DNA of 64,000 nt from Clavelina lepadiformis (lineage: Eukaryota; Chordata; Ascidiacea; Aplousobranchia; Clavelinidae). The stretch covers positions 1,676,501-1,740,500 of the forward strand of contig NC_135247.1 of the NCBI RefSeq assembly GCF_947623445.1. Reading direction: 5' to 3'. The first letter of the stretch is position 1. Each line of letters starts with the position of its first letter. Shown here piece by piece: positions 10,250 through 20,962 of the stretch. Below the pieces are notes generated by a model. That model saw nothing but the letters and a program-made list of their open reading frames with translations, did not search any database and was not told where the DNA came from. Both the position numbers and the translations under genes were made by a program.

Positions 10250-10305
10250 GTCTACACCACCAGCTGGCTAGACTCACGTCTACACCACCAGCTGGCTAGA
10301 CTCAC
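10250..10305 (+). repeat. 28-bp minisatellite, 2 copies (unit 5)
   Basis: Two perfect copies. Confidence 0.95.
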
Positions 10306-11038
10306 GTAAATTCTGAGTATTTAGGAAGCTGCCGGAAGCTGTAAAAAAAGTTGCAAAAGTTGCAAAAACTTGCCCTCCTAATCACCTAATCCTAATCCTA
10401 ATCACTTACCTTATATAATATATATAGATATCTATATATAGATATAGTCATAAGTAAAACTATAATTTATGAATTTCTTCACGTTTAAGGGGTCACTTCC
10501 CAATAAAACGACAAATTTGTGCCGGCAACACAGTGATTGTGACCGTGTCGCACTCAATGCGTCATATTAAAAAAAGTAAAATTTTCCGGTCCAATGCGCA
10601 TGTGACTTCGATGTGGAGTATTTCGTCGTTGCTTTGACGACAGCTGGTTCCAGGTCTAGGCTAAGTTTTAAATTTTGTGTGGGTTTGAATTTTTGTTTTT
10701 TTGGAGTATTTGTCATAAAATGTTAAGCTAAAAACTTGTTGTAAAGTTTAGGCAATTGTTATAGAAAACTGAGTACATGGATTTTGTCCAAATTAAGACT
10801 GTAGACAGACATAACCTAGGTCTTGTTGCAAGCCAAAATTCAGGGTAGGTTTATGATGTAGTTTTGCGTTGGTAGCTTCTTGATTTAATGTACTTTGCAT
10901 TGAAAAGCCTATCTCTTTGAATTGGGACATGAACCCTTAAGCAAATAACAGAAGTTTACTTTAGTACTTAAAATTTAGTTGAAACTAGCTTATAGTTAAT
11001 ACACTACAGAGACGTAGGCGTAGCTAGGTCTCGAAATC

Positions 11039-11506
11039 AGCTTGATTTTCATCTAGACTACGCTAGCTTGATTTTCATCTAGACTACGCTAGCTTGATTT
11101 TCATCTAGACTACGCTAGGTTGATTTTCATCTAGACTACGCTAGCTTGATTTTCATCTAGACTACGCTAGCTTGATTTTCATCTAGACTACGCTAGCTAG
11201 ATTTTCATCTAGACTACGCTAGCTTGATTTTCATCTAGACTACGCTAGCTTGATTTTCATCTAGACTACGCTAGCTTGATTTTCATCTAGATTACGCTAG
11301 CTTGATTTTCATCTAGACTACGCTAGCTTGATTTTCATCTAGACTACGCTAGCTTGATTTTCATCTAGACTATGCTAGCTTGATTTTCATCTAGACTACC
11401 CTAGCTAGATTTTCATCTAGACTACGCTAGCTTGATTTTCATCTAGACTACACTAGCTTGATTTTCATCTAGACTACGCTAGCTTGATTTTCATCTAGAC
11501 TACGCT
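11039..11506 (+). repeat. 26-bp minisatellite, 18 copies (unit 6)
   Basis: Same variant order as the unit 1 array. Confidence 0.96.
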
Positions 11507-11632
11507 AGCTACATTTTCATCTTGTCAGATTTGAAAGTCAGGAGAAGATTCCGGAAACACCGACATGGTGGAATCTATCTAGTGATTCGAGAAAAGTGCG
11601 ATTTTATCTATTTGCATTGCACATTAAGCACA

Positions 11633-11714
11633 GTTGTCGTGGCCGAGTGGTTAAGGCGACAGACTCGAAATCAGTTAGGCTATGCCCGCGTAGGTTCGAA
11701 TCCCGCCGACAACG
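11633..11714 (+). tRNA. tRNA-Ser(CGA): tRNA-Ser(CGA), type a, unit 6
   Basis: Copy of the type a sequence at 843. Confidence 0.74.
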
Positions 11715-11791
11715 CCGATATTACTTTTGCAATTTCATATGGATATTCGGAAAAGTGCGATTTTATCTATTTCATCTATGCATTAAGCACA

Positions 11792-11873
11792 GTTGTCGTG
11801 GCCGAGTGGTTAAGGCGACAGACTCGAAATCTGTTGGGCCCTGCCCGCGTAGGTTCGAATCCCGCTGACAACG
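11792..11873 (+). tRNA. tRNA-Ser(CGA): tRNA-Ser(CGA), type b, unit 6
   Basis: Copy of the type b sequence at 1002. Confidence 0.85.
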
Positions 11874-11950
11874 CCAATATTACTTTTGCAATTTCATATG
11901 GATATTCGGAAAAGTGCGATTTTATCTATTTCATCTATGCATTAAGCACA

Positions 11951-12032
11951 GTTGTCGTGGCCGAGTGGTTAAGGCGACAGACTCGAAATCTGTTGGGCCC
12001 TGCCCGCGTAGGTTCAAAGCCCGCCGACAACG
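11951..12032 (+). tRNA. tRNA-Ser(CGA): tRNA-Ser(CGA), type c, unit 6
   Basis: Copy of the type c sequence at 1161. Confidence 0.67.
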
Positions 12033-12109
12033 CCGATATTACTTTTGCAATTTCATATGGATATTCAGAAATGTACCATTTTAACAATTTCATCTATGCA
12101 TTAAGCACA

Positions 12110-12191
12110 GTTGTCGTGGCCGAGTGGTTAAAGTGACAGACTCGAAATATGTTGGGCCCAGCCCGCGTAGGTTCGAATCCTGCCGACAACG
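12110..12191 (+). tRNA. tRNA-Ser(CGA): tRNA-Ser(CGA), type d, unit 6 (degenerate)
   Basis: Copy of the type d sequence at 1320. Confidence 0.57.
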
Positions 12192-12379
12192 CCGATATTA
12201 CTTTTGCAATTTCATATGGATATTGCATATGCATATTCATATGGATATGAAAGCAGAGGGTGGGTGGAGGGAACTCATGGCGCAGTGGAAAAATCGGAGA
12301 ACGTCGATCGACAAGCTGCAGGTTCAAACCAGCGAGCCGCAGAGCGACGAGCCAACAACCGTTTGATGACCATTTGTCC

Positions 12380-12463
12380 GTCTACACCACCAGCTGGCTA
12401 GACTCACGTCTACACCACCAGCTGGCTAGACTCACGTCTACACCACCAGCTGGCTAGACTCAC
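12380..12463 (+). repeat. 28-bp minisatellite, 3 copies (unit 6)
   Basis: Three perfect copies. Confidence 0.95.
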
Positions 12464-13196
12464 GTAAATTCTGAGTATTTAGGAAGCTGCCGGAAGCTGT
12501 AAAAAAAGTTGCAAAAGTTGCAAAAACTTGCCCTCCTAATCACCTAATCCTAATCCTAATCACTTACCTTATATAATATATATAGATATCTATATATAGA
12601 TATAGTCATAAGTAAAACTATAATTTATGAATTTCTTCACGTTTAAGGGGTCACTTCCCAATAAAACGACAAATTTGTGCCGGCAACACAGTGATTGTGA
12701 CCGTGTCGCACTCAATGCGTCATATTAAAAAAAGTAAAATTTTCCGGTCCAATGCGCATGTGACTTCGATGTGGAGTATTTCGTCGTTGCTTTGACGACA
12801 GCTGGTTCCAGGTCTAGGCTAAGTTTTAAATTTTGTGTGGGTTTGAATTTTTGTTTTTTTGGAGTATTTGTCATAAAATGTTAAGCTAAAAACTTGTTGT
12901 AAAGTTTAGGCAATTGTTATAGAAAACTGAGTACATGGATTTTGTCCAAATTAAGACTGTAGACAGACATAACCTAGGTCTTGTTGCAAGCCAAAATTCA
13001 GGGTAGGTTTATGATGTAGTTTTGCGTTGGTAGCTTCTTGATTTAATGTACTTTGCATTGAAAAGCCTATCTCTTTGAATTGGGACATGAACCCTTAAGC
13101 AAATAACAGAAGTTTACTTTAGTACTTAAAATTTAGTTGAAACTAGCTTATAGTTAATACACTACAGAGACGTAGGCGTAGCTAGGTCTCGAAATC

Positions 13197-13924
13197 AGCT
13201 TGATTTTCATCTAGACTACGCTAGCTTGATTTTCATCTAGACTACGCTAGCTTGATTTTCATCTAGACTACGCTAGGTTGATTTTCATCTAGACTACGCT
13301 AGCTTGATTTTCATCTAGACTACGCTAGCTTGATTTTCATCTAGACTACGCTAGCTAGATTTTCATCTAGACTACGCTAGCTTGATTTTCATCTAGACTA
13401 CGCTAGCTTGATTTTCATCTAGACTATGCTAGCTTGATTTTCATCTAGACTACCCTAGCTAGATTTTCATCTAGACTACGCTAGCTTGATTTTCATCTAG
13501 ACTACACTAGCTTGATTTTCATCTAGACTACGCTAGCTTGATTTTCATCTAGACTACGCTAGCTTGATTTTCATCTAGACTACGCTAGCTTGATTTTCAT
13601 CTAGACTACGCTAGCTAGATTTTCATCTAGACTACGCTAGCTTGATTTTCATCTAGACTACGCTAGCTTGATTTTCATCTAGACTACGCTAGCTTGATTT
13701 TCATCTAGATTACGCTAGCTTGATTTTCATCTAGACTACGCTAGCTTGATTTTCATCTAGACTACGCTAGCTTGATTTTCATCTAGACTATGCTAGCTTG
13801 ATTTTCATCTAGACTACCCTAGCTAGATTTTCATCTAGACTACGCTAGCTTGATTTTCATCTAGACTACACTAGCTTGATTTTCATCTAGACTACGCTAG
13901 CTTGATTTTCATCTAGACTACGCT
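13197..13924 (+). repeat. 26-bp minisatellite, expanded to 28 copies (unit 7)
   Basis: This array is exactly 260 bp (ten copies) longer than the others. The marker series TATGCT, TACCCT, AGCTAG, TACACT occurs twice, near 13,426-13,510 and 13,790-13,870. This is what an out-of-register exchange between two 18-copy arrays would leave. Confidence 0.96.
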
Positions 13925-14050
13925 AGCTACATTTTCATCTTGTCAGATTTGAAAGTCAGGAGAAGATTCCGGAAACACCGACATGGTGGAATCTATCTAG
14001 TGATTCGAGAAAAGTGCGATTTTATCTATTTGCATTGCACATTAAGCACA

Positions 14051-14132
14051 GTTGTCGTGGCCGAGTGGTTAAGGCGACAGACTCGAAATCAGTTAGGCTA
14101 TGCCCGCGTAGGTTCGAATCCCGCCGACAACG
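14051..14132 (+). tRNA. tRNA-Ser(CGA): tRNA-Ser(CGA), type a, unit 7
   Basis: Copy of the type a sequence at 843, shifted 260 bp within its unit by the expanded minisatellite. Confidence 0.74.
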
Positions 14133-14209
14133 CCGATATTACTTTTGCAATTTCATATGGATATTCGGAAAAGTGCGATTTTATCTATTTCATCTATGCA
14201 TTAAGCACA

Positions 14210-14291
14210 GTTGTCGTGGCCGAGTGGTTAAGGCGACAGACTCGAAATCTGTTGGGCCCTGCCCGCGTAGGTTCGAATCCCGCTGACAACG
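14210..14291 (+). tRNA. tRNA-Ser(CGA): tRNA-Ser(CGA), type b, unit 7
   Basis: Copy of the type b sequence at 1002. Confidence 0.85.
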
Positions 14292-14368
14292 CCAATATTA
14301 CTTTTGCAATTTCATATGGATATTCGGAAAAGTGCGATTTTATCTATTTCATCTATGCATTAAGCACA

Positions 14369-14450
14369 GTTGTCGTGGCCGAGTGGTTAAGGCGACAGAC
14401 TCGAAATCTGTTGGGCCCTGCCCGCGTAGGTTCAAAGCCCGCCGACAACG
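14369..14450 (+). tRNA. tRNA-Ser(CGA): tRNA-Ser(CGA), type c, unit 7
   Basis: Copy of the type c sequence at 1161. Confidence 0.67.
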
Positions 14451-14527
14451 CCGATATTACTTTTGCAATTTCATATGGATATTCAGAAATGTACCATTTT
14501 AACAATTTCATCTATGCATTAAGCACA

Positions 14528-14609
14528 GTTGTCGTGGCCGAGTGGTTAAAGTGACAGACTCGAAATATGTTGGGCCCAGCCCGCGTAGGTTCGAATCCTG
14601 CCGACAACG
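14528..14609 (+). tRNA. tRNA-Ser(CGA): tRNA-Ser(CGA), type d, unit 7 (degenerate)
   Basis: Copy of the type d sequence at 1320. Confidence 0.57.
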
Positions 14610-14797
14610 CCGATATTACTTTTGCAATTTCATATGGATATTGCATATGCATATTCATATGGATATGAAAGCAGAGGGTGGGTGGAGGGAACTCATGGCG
14701 CAGTGGAAAAATCGGAGAACGTCGATCGACAAGCTGCAGGTTCAAACCAGCGAGCCGCAGAGCGACGAGCCAACAACCGTTTGATGACCATTTGTCC

Positions 14798-14881
14798 GTC
14801 TACACCACCAGCTGGCTAGACTCACGTCTACACCACCAGCTGGCTAGACTCACGTCTACACCACCAGCTGGCTAGACTCAC
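14798..14881 (+). repeat. 28-bp minisatellite, 3 copies (unit 7)
   Basis: Three perfect copies. Confidence 0.95.
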
Positions 14882-15614
14882 GTAAATTCTGAGTATTTAG
14901 GAAGCTGCCGGAAGCTGTAAAAAAAGTTGCAAAAGTTGCAAAAACTTGCCCTCCTAATCACCTAATCCTAATCCTAATCACTTACCTTATATAATATATA
15001 TAGATATCTATATATAGATATAGTCATAAGTAAAACTATAATTTATGAATTTCTTCACGTTTAAGGGGTCACTTCCCAATAAAACGACAAATTTGTGCCG
15101 GCAACACAGTGATTGTGACCGTGTCGCACTCAATGCGTCATATTAAAAAAAGTAAAATTTTCCGGTCCAATGCGCATGTGACTTCGATGTGGAGTATTTC
15201 GTCGTTGCTTTGACGACAGCTGGTTCCAGGTCTAGGCTAAGTTTTAAATTTTGTGTGGGTTTGAATTTTTGTTTTTTTGGAGTATTTGTCATAAAATGTT
15301 AAGCTAAAAACTTGTTGTAAAGTTTAGGCAATTGTTATAGAAAACTGAGTACATGGATTTTGTCCAAATTAAGACTGTAGACAGACATAACCTAGGTCTT
15401 GTTGCAAGCCAAAATTCAGGGTAGGTTTATGATGTAGTTTTGCGTTGGTAGCTTCTTGATTTAATGTACTTTGCATTGAAAAGCCTATCTCTTTGAATTG
15501 GGACATGAACCCTTAAGCAAATAACAGAAGTTTACTTTAGTACTTAAAATTTAGTTGAAACTAGCTTATAGTTAATACACTACAGAGACGTAGGCGTAGC
15601 TAGGTCTCGAAATC

Positions 15615-16082
15615 AGCTTGATTTTCATCTAGACTACGCTAGCTTGATTTTCATCTAGACTACGCTAGCTTGATTTTCATCTAGACTACGCTAGGTTGAT
15701 TTTCATCTAGACTACGCTAGCTTGATTTTCATCTAGACTACGCTAGCTTGATTTTCATCTAGACTACGCTAGCTAGATTTTCATCTAGACTACGCTAGCT
15801 TGATTTTCATCTAGACTACGCTAGCTTGATTTTCATCTAGACTACGCTAGCTTGATTTTCATCTAGATTACGCTAGCTTGATTTTCATCTAGACTACGCT
15901 AGCTTGATTTTCATCTAGACTACGCTAGCTTGATTTTCATCTAGACTATGCTAGCTTGATTTTCATCTAGACTACCCTAGCTAGATTTTCATCTAGACTA
16001 CGCTAGCTTGATTTTCATCTAGACTACACTAGCTTGATTTTCATCTAGACTACGCTAGCTTGATTTTCATCTAGACTACGCT
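15615..16082 (+). repeat. 26-bp minisatellite, 18 copies (unit 8)
   Basis: Same variant order as the unit 1 array. Confidence 0.96.
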
Positions 16083-16208
16083 AGCTACATTTTCATCTTG
16101 TCAGATTTGAAAGTCAGGAGAAGATTCCGGAAACACCGACATGGTGGAATCTATCTAGTGATTCGAGAAAAGTGCGATTTTATCTATTTGCATTGCACAT
16201 TAAGCACA

Positions 16209-16290
16209 GTTGTCGTGGCCGAGTGGTTAAGGCGACAGACTCGAAATCAGTTAGGCTATGCCCGCGTAGGTTCGAATCCCGCCGACAACG
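16209..16290 (+). tRNA. tRNA-Ser(CGA): tRNA-Ser(CGA), type a, unit 8
   Basis: Copy of the type a sequence at 843. Confidence 0.74.
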
Positions 16291-16367
16291 CCGATATTAC
16301 TTTTGCAATTTCATATGGATATTCGGAAAAGTGCGATTTTATCTATTTCATCTATGCATTAAGCACA

Positions 16368-16449
16368 GTTGTCGTGGCCGAGTGGTTAAGGCGACAGACT
16401 CGAAATCTGTTGGGCCCTGCCCGCGTAGGTTCGAATCCCGCTGACAACG
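16368..16449 (+). tRNA. tRNA-Ser(CGA): tRNA-Ser(CGA), type b, unit 8
   Basis: Copy of the type b sequence at 1002. Confidence 0.85.
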
Positions 16450-16526
16450 CCAATATTACTTTTGCAATTTCATATGGATATTCGGAAAAGTGCGATTTTA
16501 TCTATTTCATCTATGCATTAAGCACA

Positions 16527-16608
16527 GTTGTCGTGGCCGAGTGGTTAAGGCGACAGACTCGAAATCTGTTGGGCCCTGCCCGCGTAGGTTCAAAGCCCGC
16601 CGACAACG
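16527..16608 (+). tRNA. tRNA-Ser(CGA): tRNA-Ser(CGA), type c, unit 8
   Basis: Copy of the type c sequence at 1161. Confidence 0.67.
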
Positions 16609-16685
16609 CCGATATTACTTTTGCAATTTCATATGGATATTCAGAAATGTACCATTTTAACAATTTCATCTATGCATTAAGCACA

Positions 16686-16767
16686 GTTGTCGTGGCCGAG
16701 TGGTTAAAGTGACAGACTCGAAATATGTTGGGCCCAGCCCGCGTAGGTTCGAATCCTGCCGACAACG
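16686..16767 (+). tRNA. tRNA-Ser(CGA): tRNA-Ser(CGA), type d, unit 8 (degenerate)
   Basis: Copy of the type d sequence at 1320. Confidence 0.57.
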
Positions 16768-16955
16768 CCGATATTACTTTTGCAATTTCATATGGATATT
16801 GCATATGCATATTCATATGGATATGAAAGCAGAGGGTGGGTGGAGGGAACTCATGGCGCAGTGGAAAAATCGGAGAACGTCGATCGACAAGCTGCAGGTT
16901 CAAACCAGCGAGCCGCAGAGCGACGAGCCAACAACCGTTTGATGACCATTTGTCC

Positions 16956-17039
16956 GTCTACACCACCAGCTGGCTAGACTCACGTCTACACCACCAGCTG
17001 GCTAGACTCACGTCTACACCACCAGCTGGCTAGACTCAC
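16956..17039 (+). repeat. 28-bp minisatellite, 3 copies (unit 8)
   Basis: Three perfect copies. Confidence 0.95.
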
Positions 17040-17772
17040 GTAAATTCTGAGTATTTAGGAAGCTGCCGGAAGCTGTAAAAAAAGTTGCAAAAGTTGCAAA
17101 AACTTGCCCTCCTAATCACCTAATCCTAATCCTAATCACTTACCTTATATAATATATATAGATATCTATATATAGATATAGTCATAAGTAAAACTATAAT
17201 TTATGAATTTCTTCACGTTTAAGGGGTCACTTCCCAATAAAACGACAAATTTGTGCCGGCAACACAGTGATTGTGACCGTGTCGCACTCAATGCGTCATA
17301 TTAAAAAAAGTAAAATTTTCCGGTCCAATGCGCATGTGACTTCGATGTGGAGTATTTCGTCGTTGCTTTGACGACAGCTGGTTCCAGGTCTAGGCTAAGT
17401 TTTAAATTTTGTGTGGGTTTGAATTTTTGTTTTTTTGGAGTATTTGTCATAAAATGTTAAGCTAAAAACTTGTTGTAAAGTTTAGGCAATTGTTATAGAA
17501 AACTGAGTACATGGATTTTGTCCAAATTAAGACTGTAGACAGACATAACCTAGGTCTTGTTGCAAGCCAAAATTCAGGGTAGGTTTATGATGTAGTTTTG
17601 CGTTGGTAGCTTCTTGATTTAATGTACTTTGCATTGAAAAGCCTATCTCTTTGAATTGGGACATGAACCCTTAAGCAAATAACAGAAGTTTACTTTAGTA
17701 CTTAAAATTTAGTTGAAACTAGCTTATAGTTAATACACTACAGAGACGTAGGCGTAGCTAGGTCTCGAAATC

Positions 17773-18214
17773 AGCTTGATTTTCATCTAGACTACGCTAG
17801 CTTGATTTTCATCTAGACTACGCTAGGTTGATTTTCATCTAGACTACGCTAGCTTGATTTTCATCTAGACTACGCTAGCTTGATTTTCATCTAGACTACG
17901 CTAGCTAGATTTTCATCTAGACTACGCTAGCTTGATTTTCATCTAGACTACGCTAGCTTGATTTTCATCTAGACTACGCTAGCTTGATTTTCATCTAGAT
18001 TACGCTAGCTTGATTTTCATCTAGACTACGCTAGCTTGATTTTCATCTAGACTACGCTAGCTTGATTTTCATCTAGACTATGCTAGCTTGATTTTCATCT
18101 AGACTACCCTAGCTAGATTTTCATCTAGACTACGCTAGCTTGATTTTCATCTAGACTACACTAGCTTGATTTTCATCTAGACTACGCTAGCTTGATTTTC
18201 ATCTAGACTACGCT
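17773..18214 (+). repeat. 26-bp minisatellite, 17 copies (unit 9)
   Basis: One copy shorter: only two standard copies precede the GGTTG marker copy, instead of three. Confidence 0.96.
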
Positions 18215-18340
18215 AGCTACATTTTCATCTTGTCAGATTTGAAAGTCAGGAGAAGATTCCGGAAACACCGACATGGTGGAATCTATCTAGTGATTCGAGA
18301 AAAGTGCGATTTTATCTATTTGCATTGCACATTAAGCACA

Positions 18341-18422
18341 GTTGTCGTGGCCGAGTGGTTAAGGCGACAGACTCGAAATCAGTTAGGCTATGCCCGCGTA
18401 GGTTCGAATCCCGCCGACAACG
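18341..18422 (+). tRNA. tRNA-Ser(CGA): tRNA-Ser(CGA), type a, unit 9
   Basis: Copy of the type a sequence at 843. Confidence 0.74.
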
Positions 18423-18499
18423 CCGATATTACTTTTGCAATTTCATATGGATATTCGGAAAAGTGCGATTTTATCTATTTCATCTATGCATTAAGCACA

Positions 18500-18581
18500 G
18501 TTGTCGTGGCCGAGTGGTTAAGGCGACAGACTCGAAATCTGTTGGGCCCTGCCCGCGTAGGTTCGAATCCCGCTGACAACG
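18500..18581 (+). tRNA. tRNA-Ser(CGA): tRNA-Ser(CGA), type b, unit 9
   Basis: Copy of the type b sequence at 1002. Confidence 0.85.
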
Positions 18582-18658
18582 CCAATATTACTTTTGCAAT
18601 TTCATATGGATATTCGGAAAAGTGCGATTTTATCTATTTCATCTATGCATTAAGCACA

Positions 18659-18740
18659 GTTGTCGTGGCCGAGTGGTTAAGGCGACAGACTCGAAATCTG
18701 TTGGGCCCTGCCCGCGTAGGTTCAAAGCCCGCCGACAACG
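18659..18740 (+). tRNA. tRNA-Ser(CGA): tRNA-Ser(CGA), type c, unit 9
   Basis: Copy of the type c sequence at 1161. Confidence 0.67.
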
Positions 18741-18817
18741 CCGATATTACTTTTGCAATTTCATATGGATATTCAGAAATGTACCATTTTAACAATTTCA
18801 TCTATGCATTAAGCACA

Positions 18818-18899
18818 GTTGTCGTGGCCGAGTGGTTAAAGTGACAGACTCGAAATATGTTGGGCCCAGCCCGCGTAGGTTCGAATCCTGCCGACAACG
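18818..18899 (+). tRNA. tRNA-Ser(CGA): tRNA-Ser(CGA), type d, unit 9 (degenerate)
   Basis: Copy of the type d sequence at 1320; last tRNA of the array inside this window. Confidence 0.57.
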
Positions 18900-19087
18900 C
18901 CGATATTACTTTTGCAATTTCATATGGATATTGCATATGCATATTCATATGGATATGAAAGCAGAGGGTGGGTGGAGGGAACTCATGGCGCAGTGGAAAA
19001 ATCGGAGAACGTCGATCGACAAGCTGCAGGTTCAAACCAGCGAGCCGCAGAGCGACGAGCCAACAACCGTTTGATGACCATTTGTCC

Positions 19088-19171
19088 GTCTACACCACCA
19101 GCTGGCTAGACTCACGTCTACACCACCAGCTGGCTAGACTCACGTCTACACCACCAGCTGGCTAGACTCAC
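19088..19171 (+). repeat. 28-bp minisatellite, 3 copies (unit 9)
   Basis: Three perfect copies. Confidence 0.95.
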
Positions 19172-19656
19172 GTAAATTCTGAGTATTTAGGAAGCTGCCG
19201 GAAGCTGTAAAAAAAGTTGCAAAAGTTGCAAAAACTTGCCCTCCTAATCACCTAATCCTAATCCTAATCACTTACCTTATATAATATATATAGATATCTA
19301 TATATAGATATAGTCATAAGTAAAACTATAATTTATGAATTTCTTCACGTTTAAGGGGTCACTTCCCAATAAAACGACAAATTTGTGCCGGCAACACAGT
19401 GATTGTGACCGTGTCGCACTCAATGCGTCATATTAAAAAAAGTAAAATTTTCCGGTCCAATGCGCATGTGACTTCGATGTGGAGTATTTCGTCGTTGCTT
19501 TGACGACAGCTGGTTCCAGGTCTAGGCTAAGTTTTAAATTTTGTGTGGGTTTGAATTTTTGTTTTTTTGGAGTATTTGTCATAAAATGTTAAGCTAAAAA
19601 CTTGTTGTAAAGTTTAGGCAATTGTTATAGAAAACTGAGTACATGGATTTTGTCCA

Positions 19657-19805
19657 AATTAAGACTGTAGACAGACATAACCTAGGTCTTGTTGCAAGCC
19701 AAAATTCAGGGTAGGTTTATGATGTAGTTTTGCGTTGGTAGCTTCTTGATTTAATGTACTTTGCATTGAAAAGCCTATCTCTTTGAATTGGGACATGACC
19801 CCTTA
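19657..19805 (+). repeat. Truncated tenth tRNA unit (array right end)
   Basis: The first 149 bp of the unit match the others up to GGGACATGA, then diverge within CCTTAAG. The sequence to the right matches the 61.19-kb region instead, so this is the physical edge of the tRNA array. Confidence 0.9.
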
Positions 19806-19965
19806 AGGAAAAAATTGAAGAACAGGCTATGTCAACCATATACGCTATAGAATTTAACGATTGCTTTGTTTTTGTGCAGACTTGATTTAAAAATGTGGTT
19901 AGCAAGTTTAATTAGTGGATTTAGTTTCTTTGTTAAATGACGAGGTGAAAGAAAAGCTTTGGAAG
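19803..19965 (+). repeat. Left copy of a dispersed segment also found at 61.19 kb
   Basis: From about CTTAAG onward this aligns in the same orientation, with scattered changes, to 61,192-61,350. Shared landmarks include GAACAGGCT, GCTTTGTTT, TGTGCAGACTTGATTTAAAA and AAGTTTAATTA. The right copy lies just upstream of the plus-strand lectin-like gene, so the left flank of the lectin array carries sequence belonging to that gene neighbourhood. Confidence 0.75.
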
Positions 19966-20125
19966 TCTTTGCCCGTTTGGTGTTTGCTACACTGTCATTC
20001 ATTTTTTCAACAAATTTAAACACCACAAAAGTACCTTCTTTTTTGCACGTTTAAATTGCAACACGTTCTAATTTAAGGTGTTGCAAATTCACATGTTTGG
20101 CTGTTCAGGAGTTTCCTTTTTTGTG

Positions 20126-20220
20126 GCGTTCTGATTGGACATGTTTGTTTTTTTACTGTTTTGATCGGACGTGTTTACTTTCTGTAGTGTTTTGATCTGA
20201 CATGTTTTTTTTTTTCAATG
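20126..20220 (+). repeat. Three degenerate T-rich repeats of about 31 bp
   Basis: Three loosely matching copies built around TGAT(C/T)(G/T)GAC(A/G)TGTTT followed by T-rich sequence start near 20,126, 20,158 and 20,189. Function unknown. Confidence 0.5.
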
Positions 20221-20408
20221 TGTTCTGTTGCTTGTAGCGTTTTATTTTTCGATGGTAATATATTGCACCCACATTTTGAAATTAATAGTGGCCAAGTAAG
20301 ACATTGAAAATACAAAACGCAACTGTTAACAAAACTCATTCAAAAGCAAAATCCTGTTTAATAACCGATCCTAGGCTGGCAACAAGCAGGCTACCGTATT
20401 TTGTTTAA

Positions 20409-20962
20409 CCCTATCCAAACCGGGTGAGCGACATTACTATTTTAACTAGGTGTGGCCGACACTGAACACATATTTTCAATCGTTAATTACTCGAAAACTA
20501 TACGTCGTAAACTGATCGGATTTTTACAGGTTAGTAGCAAAAACATCTGGCTTCCTGTATACATCATAATTGTAAAACTAAAAAAAGTGCATTTAGTGTA
20601 AATTAAGTATTTCTACAAGTGATACATTTCTAGAAGTTTTTCTTGTTACGCCGCGTCCCCGCTGTGCAGAAAACCAGCTGACCGCGAGAAGAGAACACAA
20701 GAGAATAGTTAGTCGAGTTAGTGGTGCGTAAATGAGTAAACGAATAGGATACGCTTCATTGCGGAGAGAGAGCAAAATTATGAAAATATGACAATATGTC
20801 AAAAATTACAAAATCCAACTTTATAAAACAAACATGGATAGATAGCTGAACATTTTTTAGGAAAAGTCACCAAATTTCAAATTTCTGCAGCAAACAATGC
20901 AACTGTACGCCACGTTTTGCTGTGACTGTGTGCAGGAGAAGCCACACCTAGTGTAAATAGGG
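20409..20962. mobile_element. Possible piggyBac-like MITE remnant
   Basis: The left end reads TTAA then CCCTAT (20,405-20,414) and the right end is the inverted ATAGGG (20,957-20,962). A perfect 12-bp inverted pair ACTAGGTGTGGC lies inside, at 20,445-20,456 and 20,941-20,952. TTAA next to CCC-type ends is typical of piggyBac-family elements. The left arm has about 29 extra bases between CCCTAT and the 12-bp motif, and the right flank is TTGC rather than TTAA. The copy is therefore old or the family assignment is wrong. No transposase frame is present in 554 bp. Confidence 0.33.

Larger units (their letters stand above)
1..19805 (+). repeat. Tandem array of a 2.16-kb tRNA-Ser unit (nine full units plus a partial tenth)
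   Basis: The same sequence restarts at 1, 2159, 4317, 6447, 8661, 10791, 12949, 15367, 17525 and 19657. Unit lengths are 2158, 2158, 2130, 2214, 2130, 2158, 2418, 2158 and 2132 bp. Every length difference is a whole number of 26-bp or 28-bp minisatellite copies. Apart from these the units look essentially identical; I noticed one substitution, at 7564. Order in a unit: about 250 bp of leader, 26-bp minisatellite, about 110 bp, four tRNA-Ser(CGA) sequences, a tRNA-like element, 28-bp minisatellite, and about 485 bp of AT-rich spacer. The array begins before the window and stops 149 bp into the tenth unit. Such homogeneity means very recent amplification or efficient concerted evolution. Confidence 0.97.
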
